A stretch of 60,657 nt of DNA. It comes from Ruminococcus sp. (GTDB lineage Bacteria; Bacillota; Clostridia; Lachnospirales; Lachnospiraceae). Numbering within the stretch: the first letter of the stretch is position 1; each line of letters begins with the position of its first letter. The translations under genes and the position numbers were made by a program. The stretch lies in the NCBI GenBank assembly GCA_020024635.1, contig JAHHTL010000008.1, positions 1 through 60,657 on the forward strand. The letters are read 5' to 3'. Under the pieces are notes generated by a model. That model saw nothing but the letters and a program-made list of their open reading frames with translations, did not search any database and was not told the DNA's origin. Below are positions 1 to 6,805 of the stretch, piece after piece.

Positions 1-2
1 AA

Positions 3-368
3 AAGAAAATTCGCAAACATGCTGCGGAGGAATTGCCTCAAACGGTTTTTCTTTTGGAAATAGAAACTGGCAAAGTATTAAAACAAATGCAAAAAGAAGA
101 ATGGATAGAACGAGAAGATGTGGTGGATAAGTTGGAGGTACAACTGAAAGATTTAGTGGATCCAAAACAGTTGAAATATGAGAAAAGTGCATTTTTTCTG
201 ACATCAGATACCTTAGGCATACAAGTGGAGGCTTCTGATATTCCAAAAGGTTCTCAGATATATGAAAAATTTCCGGAATTAAAAAAGGAAAAGAATAAGA
301 AAAAAACTATTTACTTTTATATAAAAGAAAAAGAAGAATCTATAATGGAAATTACACCATTGGTGTAG
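3..368 (+). CDS. 3' end of an unknown gene (partial)
   Basis: The frame is open to the left window edge, so this is the C-terminal part of a longer protein. The TTG at 33 is only an internal codon: the frame upstream reads KKIRKHAAEEL without a stop. The visible 120 or so residues are charged and rich in Lys and Glu, with no membrane segment and no motif I recognise, ending in MEITPLV. It is followed by small and broken ORFs and an insertion-sequence remnant, so it probably belongs to an accessory region. I cannot assign a function. Confidence 0.5.
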   Translation, partial: KKIRKHAAEELPQTVFLLEIETGKVLKQMQKEEWIEREDVVDKLEVQLKDLVDPKQLKYEKSAFFLTSDTLGIQVEASDIPKGSQIYEKFPELKKEKNKKKTIYFYIKEKEESIMEITPLV

Positions 369-452
369 AAAAAATAAAATATGAAGAAATGAGAAGACTA
401 CAAATGATAGTGGAGATGCTATTGTTTGTGGTCTTTTTTGTATGGAGGATAA

Positions 453-641
453 ATGGTTAAAATAAGATTAAATTACGAGAAATACGATTTTTTATCATGC
501 GGTGTGACTATAGAGAAATATTTAGAATATTTTGGATATAAAAATCCTAAATCAGTAGGAGCAAAGGAATATTTTGTTGAAACTATAGGTTTTTTATTAC
601 CAGCAGTAGAGATTAAAGAAAACTTGAAAGAGAATAAATGA
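453..641 (+). CDS. Small hypothetical protein, 62 aa
   Basis: A 62-codon ORF starting with ATG behind a good GGAGG at 444-448 (4-nt spacing). The product is basic at the start (MVKIRLNYEKYDFLSC) and has no signal peptide or clear helix-turn-helix. The ribosome binding site is the only positive evidence that it is real. It lies between a truncated gene and a damaged sigma-like gene, so it may be an accessory or decayed ORF. Function unknown. Confidence 0.35.
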   Translation: MVKIRLNYEKYDFLSCGVTIEKYLEYFGYKNPKSVGAKEYFVETIGFLLPAVEIKENLKENK

Positions 642-873
642 CGATGACAGGATTTTGTAATTCTGCATAAAGCATTATATAATAGATGTGTTTTGGAAAA
701 ATAAGGGAATGATTTCAAAAATACTTATCTGAATAAGAGTGATGTGTAATGCTTGTCAAGAGAAAAGTTTCATACCAATGGAATAATATCTATATTAAGA
801 AATGTTGTAGTTCGCATTTAATAAAGCAAAAGAAGAACTGAAATGGAAATGCTGGAAAGATAAAGAAGAGAAA

Positions 874-1233
874 GTGTTACGGAAATTGGGAATGGAAGAA
901 TCTTCTATTGAGATATTACGTCAGATGGATTGGGAAGATTTCAATGCAGAACGAAGATATCGAGAACATATAGCACTCAATCAAGAAATAGTAGCAACAA
1001 GAATACAGAATGAACAGGAGGAAGTAGCAAAAAATATTCAGGACATAATAGATTGCGTAGAAGATGAAATGCTTTTACACATACTTTTGCAATCGGATAA
1101 AACAACTCTTCAAATTATATTATTGAAAATGTGTGGGTTTACAGTAAGAGAAATTGTAATAAAAATGGGTCTACCAGAAAAAACAATTTATACACGAATG
1201 AATCGCTTAAAGAAAAAAATTAAAAAATTTTGA
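874..1233 (+). CDS. Sigma-70-like regulator of mobile-element type, possibly N-terminally broken
   Basis: 119 aa from a GTG start. The C-terminal half has a sigma-70 region 4-like helix-turn-helix (TVREIVIKMGLPEKTIYTRMNRLKKKIKK), and the middle (MDWEDFNAERRYREH) resembles small sigma-like proteins I associate with integrative elements of Lachnospiraceae. The same frame is open upstream to a TAG at 808-810. Read through that codon it gives an ATG at 802 followed by FAFNKAKEELKWKCWKDKEEK, which looks like the missing N terminus of the family. Either translation restarts at GTG 874 (purine-rich AAGAAGAG just upstream) or the gene is a recent pseudogene. Likely role: regulation of element genes, by inference. 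Confidence 0.5.
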   Translation: MLRKLGMEESSIEILRQMDWEDFNAERRYREHIALNQEIVATRIQNEQEEVAKNIQDIIDCVEDEMLLHILLQSDKTTLQIILLKMCGFTVREIVIKMGLPEKTIYTRMNRLKKKIKKF

Positions 1234-1328
1234 AAGGGTGAAGAAAAAAGACGTTTCCTATCGGCTATATATATGAAAGGGATAATTTTCCCTAGTGTTG
1301 GGATAATAGATAGATAACAAAATAAAAA

Positions 1329-1400
1329 CAAGGATTCGCCTTGATGCGATATATTGGAGTTGTCGAAAAACCAATAGTCAAATAGAAAGGAGAATCCTTG
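1329..1400 (+). repeat. 9-bp inverted repeat upstream of the transposase start
   Basis: CAAGGATTC at 1329-1337 and its exact complement GAATCCTTG at 1392-1400 flank 54 bases. The right arm overlaps the end of the Shine-Dalgarno AAAGGAG (1387-1393) and ends just before the ATG at 1402. In a transcript read in from outside, the hairpin would cover the start region of the transposase. This is a known way for insertion sequences to limit expression; here it is inferred from the repeat alone. Confidence 0.5.
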
Positions 1401-1401
1401 T

Positions 1402-1908
1402 ATGTCGAGTTTATCACACCCTAAATATCAACGTCAATGTATTGTTAAATATGCACAGAAACATTCTGTTACAGAAACTGCAATCTGGTATAAAGTAAGT
1501 CGTAAAACAGTTTATAAATGGCTTTCACGGTATGACGGCAGCATAGCAAGTCTGGAAGATCGAAGTCATAGACCAAAAACTTCACCAAAAAGTCACACAG
1601 AGCAGGAACTTCGTCAAATCCGACGCCGATTGAAAAAATATAAATGGACAGATTTGCTTTTGGCATATCAGGATTTAATAGAGAAAGATGGGTACACCCG
1701 CAGCTATGGAGCTTTCAAGCGAGTTGTAAGCCGTTTAAAAGCTTTAAAACCAAAGAAAAAGAAACGCAAACTGAAACCGTATCAACGAGCAGATTATCCG
1801 GGACAGAAGATACAGATCGATGTAAAATATGTACCGTCTTACTGCGTGACAGACGGAAAGAAATACTATCAGTATACAGCAGCATCGTCGTGTTATGTAT
1901 TAAAATAG
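1402..1908 (+). pseudogene. Truncated IS481/IS3-like transposase
   Basis: Starts at ATG 1402 behind AAAGGAG. The 168 residues contain an N-terminal helix-turn-helix (IVKYAQKHSVTETAIWYKVS), a second DNA-binding stretch with SLEDRSHRPKTSPKSH, and the beginning of the integrase core (YPGQKIQIDVKYVPSYCV, with the first catalytic Asp in QIDVKY). After QYTA the sequence leaves the family and hits a stop. None of the three frames downstream restores the rest of the DDE core, so the second Asp and the Glu are missing. This is a 3' deletion rather than a simple frameshift. It cannot transpose by itself. Confidence 0.75.
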
Positions 1909-2085
1909 CAAAGGGAGTCAGCCGGAAATGCTGTCGCCGTAAACCAGTATATCAGGAAGAAGAATGTCAAGGTCAGGCTGTATTTCCTTGGGGAAATCTC
2001 CACCTTACCCTTGACATTACTTTCAGGGAGAAGTGTTACCAATCATTGACACCTATACAATGAAATTTAAGTGGAAACAATACCG
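1909..2085. other. Non-coding remnant between the transposase and aroA
   Basis: No recognisable gene. It holds a perfect 10-bp inverted repeat, AATGTCAAGG at 1963-1972 and CCTTGACATT at 2009-2018. A frame running through 2063 exists, but its product matches nothing I know and it lies out of frame with the transposase. The segment is probably the scar of the deletion that removed the transposase 3' half and the right end of the element. Confidence 0.35.
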
Positions 2086-3378
2086 TTATAGCAATTCTTC
2101 GAATGTGTCATAAAATTCGGGGAATGAGATATTGATACAGTCGCTATCTAAGATTGTAGTGCGATCAGAGGCAACAAGTGCAGCGATGCTAAATGCCATT
2201 GCAATTCGATGATCCAGTAATGGGTGAATGGTTGCCCCTTTTAATGGGTGTCCTCCTGTGATAATCATACCATCAGGGGTTGGTGTGACATTTGCTCCCA
2301 TAGCTAAAAGATTATCAACAACAGAATCAATACGGTTACTTTCTTTATGTTTTAATTCTTCGGCATCTCGGATAACGGTAGTGCCTTCAGCGCATGCAGC
2401 CATGACTGCAATGATTGGAATTTCGTCAATTAATGTAGGAATAATCTCGCCAGAAATAGTGGTTCCATGCAAGGTGCTAGTGCGTACAAGAATATCTGCG
2501 ACCGCTTCTCCGTTTTCAACTTGCTGGTTTATGAGTGTAATATCGCCCCCCATATCTTCGCATACTTTAAGAATACCGGATCTTGTTGAATTAATGCCTA
2601 CATGTTTGATTAAAATTTCAGAGTCTGGCACAAGAAGTCCGGCAGCAATAAAATAAGCAGCGGAAGAAATGTCGCCTGGAACTGTCATCTCCTGAGCGTA
2701 TAATTTACTTCCTGGTGTGATAGTCGCAGTCGCCTTTGATGAATGAAGTTCGTGCGTGGACAAAATATCTGCTCCAAAACTTTTTAATAGAAGTTCAGTG
2801 TGGTTTCGAGAAAGAACAGGCTCTGTAACGGAAGTTTTGGAATCTGCATATAATCCGGCAAGAAGAATGCAAGATTTAATCTGAGCGGAGGAGACAGGGC
2901 AATCATAGTTCATTCCGTGCAGGGTGCTTTTGGTAATGTAAAGTGGAGCACAGTCGTTACGGAGAATGCTGGAAATATTAGCTCCCATTTTTTTTAAAGG
3001 ATAAATGATACGTTTCATAGGCCTTTTTCGCAACGAAGAATCACCGGTAATTTTAGAGTCGAAATTTTGACCTGCAAGAATTCCACTTAGTAATCGCGCA
3101 GTTGTTCCGCTATTTCCAACATCAAGAATCTCATTTGGAGGGGTTAAACCTTGAAGCCCTTTTCCGTGAATGGTAATCTGGGTTGGTTCTTGAATAATGT
3201 CGATTCCAAGTTTACGAAAACAATTTATGGTAGAAAGGCAGTCTTCTCCGTTCAAGAAATGGTGGATTCTTGTTGTTCCTTCTGCAATGGAGCCAAACAT
3301 AACGAGGCGGTGAGAAATCGATTTATCGCCTGGGATCGTAATTGTACCTTTTAGTCCTGTGATTGAAGTAAGTTCCAT
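2086..3378 (-). CDS. aroA: 3-phosphoshikimate 1-carboxyvinyltransferase (EPSP synthase)
   Basis: 430 aa, the usual length. Transfers the enolpyruvyl group of PEP to shikimate 3-phosphate in the cytoplasmic shikimate pathway to aromatic amino acids. The N terminus has the family signature around IPGDKSISHRLVM (substrate-binding Lys and Ser). GNSGTTARLLSG lies near residue 90, SSAQIKSCILLAG near 165, and the C-terminal part has LIDEIPIIAVMAA and DHRIAMAFSIAAL. The ATG at 3378 follows AAAGGAG on the minus strand. It stands alone next to the accessory scrap; no other aro gene is visible, so it is probably transcribed alone. Confidence 0.95.
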   Translation of the reverse strand: MELTSITGLKGTITIPGDKSISHRLVMFGSIAEGTTRIHHFLNGEDCLSTINCFRKLGIDIIQEPTQITIHGKGLQGLTPPNEILDVGNSGTTARLLSGILAGQNFDSKITGDSSLRKRPMKRIIYPLKKMGANISSILRNDCAPLYITKSTLHGMNYDCPVSSAQIKSCILLAGLYADSKTSVTEPVLSRNHTELLLKSFGADILSTHELHSSKATATITPGSKLYAQEMTVPGDISSAAYFIAAGLLVPDSEILIKHVGINSTRSGILKVCEDMGGDITLINQQVENGEAVADILVRTSTLHGTTISGEIIPTLIDEIPIIAVMAACAEGTTVIRDAEELKHKESNRIDSVVDNLLAMGANVTPTPDGMIITGGHPLKGATIHPLLDHRIAMAFSIAALVASDRTTILDSDCINISFPEFYDTFEELL

Positions 3379-3543
3379 AGTCTAGTCACTCCTTTGGTCA
3401 AAATGTTGTTTTTATTAGTTTAACACTATGAATAAGAAAAGTAAATGTGTAAAATATGGAGAAGCATTTTATCGCAAAAATGTTTTATATAACAAGATAT
3501 ACTAGAAAATTAAAAAATATATTGTAAAATTTCAATAAAAGAG

Positions 3544-3572
3544 TTGTATTATTGAATAGTTTTTAGTACAAT
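3544..3572 (+). promoter_or_regulatory. Sigma-A-type promoter for the EF-G paralogue
   Basis: TTGTAT (3544-3549), 17-nt spacer, TACAAT (3567-3572). About 70 nt of leader follow before the AAGGAGG ahead of ATG 3645. The rest of the 266-nt gap between aroA and this gene is AT-rich and shows nothing else. Confidence 0.55.
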
Positions 3573-3644
3573 ATCAACATAAACGTGTGAGCCGTACAAT
3601 AATAGGCGAGAAACACAGGAAAGACACAACAAGGAGGCAGCATC

Positions 3645-5720
3645 ATGAAAGTTTACAGAACAGACGAGATTAGAAACATAGTATTACTTGGTCACGGCGG
3701 ATGTGGAAAAACAAGTCTTACAGAAGCTATGTTGTACGTATCAGGAGCAACAAATCGTATGGGTAAGATTTCAGACTCCAATACGGTCAGTGATTTTGAT
3801 AAAGAGGAACAAAAGCGCGGTTTTTCAATCAGTACCACATTAGTGCCAATTGAATGGGAAAAAGCAAAGATTAATATTCTCGATACTCCAGGATATTTTG
3901 ACTTTGTTGGAGAAGTGGAAGAAGCGGTAAGTGCGGCAGATGCAGCAGTAATCGTAGTGTCAGGAAAAGCGGGCGTGCAAGTAGGTACGGAAAAAGCATG
4001 GGATCTTTGTGATAAATATAATTTACCGCGTATGATTTATGTTACAGAGATGGATGTGGATGATGCAAGTTTTCGTCAGGTAGTGGAAGATTTAACTGAA
4101 AGATATGGAAAGAAAATTGCACCTCATTTTCAACCGATTCGTGAAAATGAAAAATTAGTTGGTTATGTCAATATTATAAAAAATGCGGCTAGAAGATATA
4201 CAGGATTAGGGCAAAGAGAAGAGTGTGAAATTCCGGATTACTGTATGCCAAATTTAGAAAAATTGAGAGAGTCTCTTATGGAGGCAGTTGCAGAAACAAG
4301 TGACGAATTCATGGAACGCTATTTCGCAGGGGAAGAGTTTTCTATTGAAGAAATTCGAGCAGCCATGCGTACAGAAGTTATGGATGGGGATATTGTTCCG
4401 GTTGCCATGGGGTCTAATGTGCAAGCACAAGGCGTTGCTAATTTGTTGTCAGATATTGTAAGGTTTTTCCCAAGTCCGGATAAGAAAAAATGTGCGGGAC
4501 TGAACCGAAGAACGAACGAATTATATGAAGCAAATTATGAATTTTCAAGAGCAAAAAGTGCCTATGTATTTAAGACAATGGTTGATCCGTTTATCGGAAA
4601 GTATTCTTTTGTGAAAGTATGCTCTGGTGTATTAAAAGGGGACGATGTTCTTTACAATGCAGAAACGGATGCAGAGGAGAAACCAGGAAAATTGTATACC
4701 ATGTGTGGAAACAAACCTTCAGAGGTTGCAGAACTTTTTGCAGGGGATATTGGAGCAATTGCAAAACTGAGTAATACTCGTACAGGAGATACACTCTCGA
4801 CAAAGGCAACACCACTTACATATGCAAGAACGGAGTACTCTATCCCATATACTTATATGAAGTATACCGTAGATAATAAAGGAGACGAGGATAAAGTTTC
4901 GCAAGCGCTTTCTAAGATGATGGCTGAAGATGTGACGCTGCGAACAGTAAATGACAGTGAAAACCGTCAGGCTCTTATTTATGGTATGGGAGATCAGCAT
5001 TTGGAAGTTGTCGCAAGTCGGCTTGCAGCAAGGTATAAGGTACAGATTAAATTAGAGACACCGAAAGTTGCATTTAGAGAAACCATTCGAAAGCAATCAG
5101 ATGTAGATACAAAATACAAAAAGCAGTCTGGTGGTCATGGACAGTATGGTCACGTAAAAATGAGATTTGAACCATCTGGTGATATGGATACTCCATATGT
5201 ATTTGAAGAAGAGGTTGTAGGCGGAGCTGTTCCGAAGAATTATTTTCCGGCTGTTGAAAAGGGATTACAAGATTCTGTTTTGAAAGGACCACTTGCTGGG
5301 TATCCAGTTGTTGGTGTAAAAGCGACTCTTTATGATGGATCTTATCATCCGGTAGATTCCTCTGAAATGGCATTTAAGACTGCTACATGCCAGGCATTTA
5401 AAAAAGGATTTATGGAAGCGTCTCCGGTGCTTTTAGAGCCAATTGCTACGGTAAAAGTAGTAGTTCCGGATGAATATACGGGAGACGTAATGGGAGATCT
5501 TAATAAGAGACGTGGGCGTGTACTTGGAATGAATCCGCTTTCAGGAGGAAAACAGGAAATTGAGGCAGATATTCCGATGACAGGACTATTTGGATATTGT
5601 ACCATTCTTCGGTCTATGACAGGAGGTAGAGGAGATTATTCCTATGAATTTGCAAGATATGAGCAAGCTCCATCTGATGTGCAAGAAAGAGAAATTGTAG
5701 CAAGAGCGGCAGAGGAATAG
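3645..5720 (+). CDS. EF-G-like translation GTPase (paralogue)
   Basis: 691 aa, EF-G architecture. The G domain has a P-loop HGGCGKTS near residue 20, DTPGYFDF near 80, and domains II-V follow, including the domain IV segment GGHGQYGHVKMRF. EF-G drives ribosome translocation or recycling. Two features mark this as a divergent paralogue, not the main fusA: switch I reads KRGFSIS where EF-G has RGITI, and the G4 motif that reads NKMD in EF-G is TEMD here (residues 134-137). It is a single-gene unit, not beside rpsL/rpsG/tufA. Exact role unknown; ribosome rescue or a TetM-like protective function are possible but unsupported. Confidence 0.85.
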   Translation: MKVYRTDEIRNIVLLGHGGCGKTSLTEAMLYVSGATNRMGKISDSNTVSDFDKEEQKRGFSISTTLVPIEWEKAKINILDTPGYFDFVGEVEEAVSAADAAVIVVSGKAGVQVGTEKAWDLCDKYNLPRMIYVTEMDVDDASFRQVVEDLTERYGKKIAPHFQPIRENEKLVGYVNIIKNAARRYTGLGQREECEIPDYCMPNLEKLRESLMEAVAETSDEFMERYFAGEEFSIEEIRAAMRTEVMDGDIVPVAMGSNVQAQGVANLLSDIVRFFPSPDKKKCAGLNRRTNELYEANYEFSRAKSAYVFKTMVDPFIGKYSFVKVCSGVLKGDDVLYNAETDAEEKPGKLYTMCGNKPSEVAELFAGDIGAIAKLSNTRTGDTLSTKATPLTYARTEYSIPYTYMKYTVDNKGDEDKVSQALSKMMAEDVTLRTVNDSENRQALIYGMGDQHLEVVASRLAARYKVQIKLETPKVAFRETIRKQSDVDTKYKKQSGGHGQYGHVKMRFEPSGDMDTPYVFEEEVVGGAVPKNYFPAVEKGLQDSVLKGPLAGYPVVGVKATLYDGSYHPVDSSEMAFKTATCQAFKKGFMEASPVLLEPIATVKVVVPDEYTGDVMGDLNKRRGRVLGMNPLSGGKQEIEADIPMTGLFGYCTILRSMTGGRGDYSYEFARYEQAPSDVQEREIVARAAEE

Positions 5721-5725
5721 AGGGG

Positions 5726-5762
5726 AATAGGAGTTGTAAAGTGATTTGCAACTCCTATTTTT
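5726..5762 (+). terminator. Intrinsic terminator after the EF-G paralogue
   Basis: AATAGGAGTTG (5726-5736) pairs perfectly with CAACTCCTATT (5749-5759), an 11-bp stem followed by a short T run. It separates the EF-G gene from the ArsC-like gene, which has its own promoter. Confidence 0.75.
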
Positions 5763-5772
5763 ACTTTCTGTG

Positions 5773-5801
5773 TTTTCTTTTCAAGAAAAGTTTTATATAA
5801 T
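5773..5801 (+). promoter_or_regulatory. Probable promoter of the ArsC-like selenoprotein candidate
   Basis: A perfect TATAAT at 5796-5801 sits 31 nt before the ATG, with a weak -35 (TTTTCT, 5773-5778) at 17-nt spacing. A strong AAGGAGG precedes the start. An independent promoter and good ribosome binding site suggest the gene is expressed despite its in-frame TGA. Confidence 0.5.
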
Positions 5802-5832
5802 GAAAAAAGTAAAAGAAAAAGGAGGAAGCAAC

Positions 5833-6183
5833 ATGTTATTTTTATGTTATTCAAAATGAACAACTTGTAAAAAAGCCGGGAAATGGCTTATCGAACATGG
5901 GATTTCGGTTGAAGAAAGAGAGATTAAAACCTTTAATCCTACAAAAGAGGAGTTAAAAGAGTGGTACCAGAAAAGTGGGTTGCCATTGAAGAAATTTTTT
6001 AATACAAGTGGAAATCTATACAAAGAAATGAAATTAAAAGATCGGTTACCATCTATGACTGAAGAGGAACAGTTGGAACTTCTGGCAACAGATGGGATGC
6101 TTGTTAAGAGACCAATTCTTGTAAATGAAGATATGGTACTGGTTGGATTCAAAGAAAAAGATTGGCAAGATCAATTACTATAA
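5833..6183 (+). CDS. ArsC/Spx-family thioredoxin-fold protein, candidate selenoprotein (UGA = Sec)
   Basis: Read from ATG 5833 (behind GGAGG at 5821-5825) to TAA, the frame encodes 116 aa, normal for this family, with one TGA at codon 9 (5857-5859). The N terminus reads MLFLCYSK-[TGA]-TTCKKAGKW. Family members have Cys at exactly this place (PKCxTCKKA), so the product would carry a U-x-x-C redox motif. The rest is a complete family member: GLPLKKFFNTSG, ATDGMLVKRPILV and VLVGFKEKDW. A stem-loop with the layout of a bacterial SECIS lies just downstream of the TGA. A gene call from the first in-frame start after the TGA would lose the active site. Alternative: a one-base nonsense mutation of a Cys codon. 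Arsenate reduction itself is not shown; the family also includes thiol oxidoreductases and Spx regulators. Confidence 0.75.
5857..5889 (+). promoter_or_regulatory. Candidate bacterial SECIS element (UGA plus stem-loop)
   Basis: AAGCC (5873-5877) pairs with GGCTT (5885-5889) around the 7-nt loop GGGAAAT (5878-5884). The loop begins 18 nt after the TGA at 5857-5859 and starts with G. These match the known bacterial SECIS layout (apical loop roughly 16-37 nt after UGA, a G among its first two bases). A further TGT/ACA pairing (5866-5868 with 5895-5897) could extend the stem. The codons used, Ala GCC and a Gly (GGG) where homologues usually have a polar residue, look shaped by RNA structure. Not tested by folding software. 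Confidence 0.6.
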
Positions 6184-6201
6184 CGTTCATAAGATAAAAG
6201 A

Positions 6202-6231
6202 AAGGCCACCGAGAAGTTTGCTCGGGGCCTT
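6202..6231 (-). terminator. Intrinsic terminator between convergent genes
   Basis: AAGGCC-A-CCGAG (6202-6213) pairs with CTCGG-GGCCTT (6221-6231), 11 bp with one bulged base. On the minus strand it is followed by a T-rich tract, so it best ends the pduS-pduT transcript; it may also stop the plus-strand ArsC-like transcript. Confidence 0.7.
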
Positions 6232-6251
6232 AAAATAATCTAATATGAAAC

Positions 6252-6791
6252 TTACAGTAACGCTTCGTAAAGCTTATCTGTAGGTCTTGGAATAACAACA
6301 CTGTTTACTTTCAATTCACTGACGGAATCAGCTGCGTTGACAGCGGCAGTAACAGCGCTCACATCGCCACATAATGTCACGAAACCTTTTCCACCGACAG
6401 CGAATCCAGTACGGATTTCCATAAGGTGTACATCCGCAGCTTTTGCGGCTGTGTCGGCAGCAACGATAGCAGATGCTACAGAATAGAACTCAATAACACC
6501 TACGGCACCTTTTACAGGTACTTCTGTTGTATTGCTGATAGCAGGCATAAGCTGATCGCTGACATTAGCAATCAAAAGTTTATCAACGAGGAAAGGACCT
6601 GCAATCTCTTCTCCTACGCTCATAGCAGCGTTTACACTACTTGTATCTCCACCAATAATGATCATATATTTACCTGGACACAAAGTGGAGGCTCTTAATA
6701 ATTCAACCTCAGCAGATTTAAGTACATGATCACAAGTTTCAATTCCTTTTGCTATACTAGATAGCTCTAACATTCCAACTGAATTTCCCAT
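6252..6791 (-). CDS. pduT: PduT-like tandem BMC-domain shell protein
   Basis: 179 aa with two BMC domains (about 1-90 and 95-179), a trimeric BMC-T shell protein. SVGMLELSSIAKGIET opens domain 1 and GAVGVIEFYSVASAI opens domain 2. Cys38 in STLCPGKY is at the same residue number as the Cys of Salmonella PduT that holds a 4Fe-4S cluster in the trimer pore. I chose ATG 6791: it aligns with the PduT N terminus and has GGAGGA 7 nt upstream. The longer start at 6806 would make that Shine-Dalgarno part of the protein. It overlaps or abuts the end of pduS, so the two are translated together. Role: electron conduit across a microcompartment shell, as PduS partner. Confidence 0.85.
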   Translation of the reverse strand: MGNSVGMLELSSIAKGIETCDHVLKSAEVELLRASTLCPGKYMIIIGGDTSSVNAAMSVGEEIAGPFLVDKLLIANVSDQLMPAISNTTEVPVKGAVGVIEFYSVASAIVAADTAAKAADVHLMEIRTGFAVGGKGFVTLCGDVSAVTAAVNAADSVSELKVNSVVIPRPTDKLYEALL

Positions 6792-6805
6792 TTTCGATTC
6801 CTCCA

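Noticed and set aside
1644..2063. 139-codon frame overlapping the transposase
   Set aside because: Its first two thirds are an out-of-frame reading of the transposase, and the rest matches nothing. It does not restore the missing DDE core.
5833..5980. Frameshift or sequencing indel as explanation of the broken ArsC-like gene
   Set aside because: Family residues lie in the same frame before and after the TGA, so no base gain or loss is needed.
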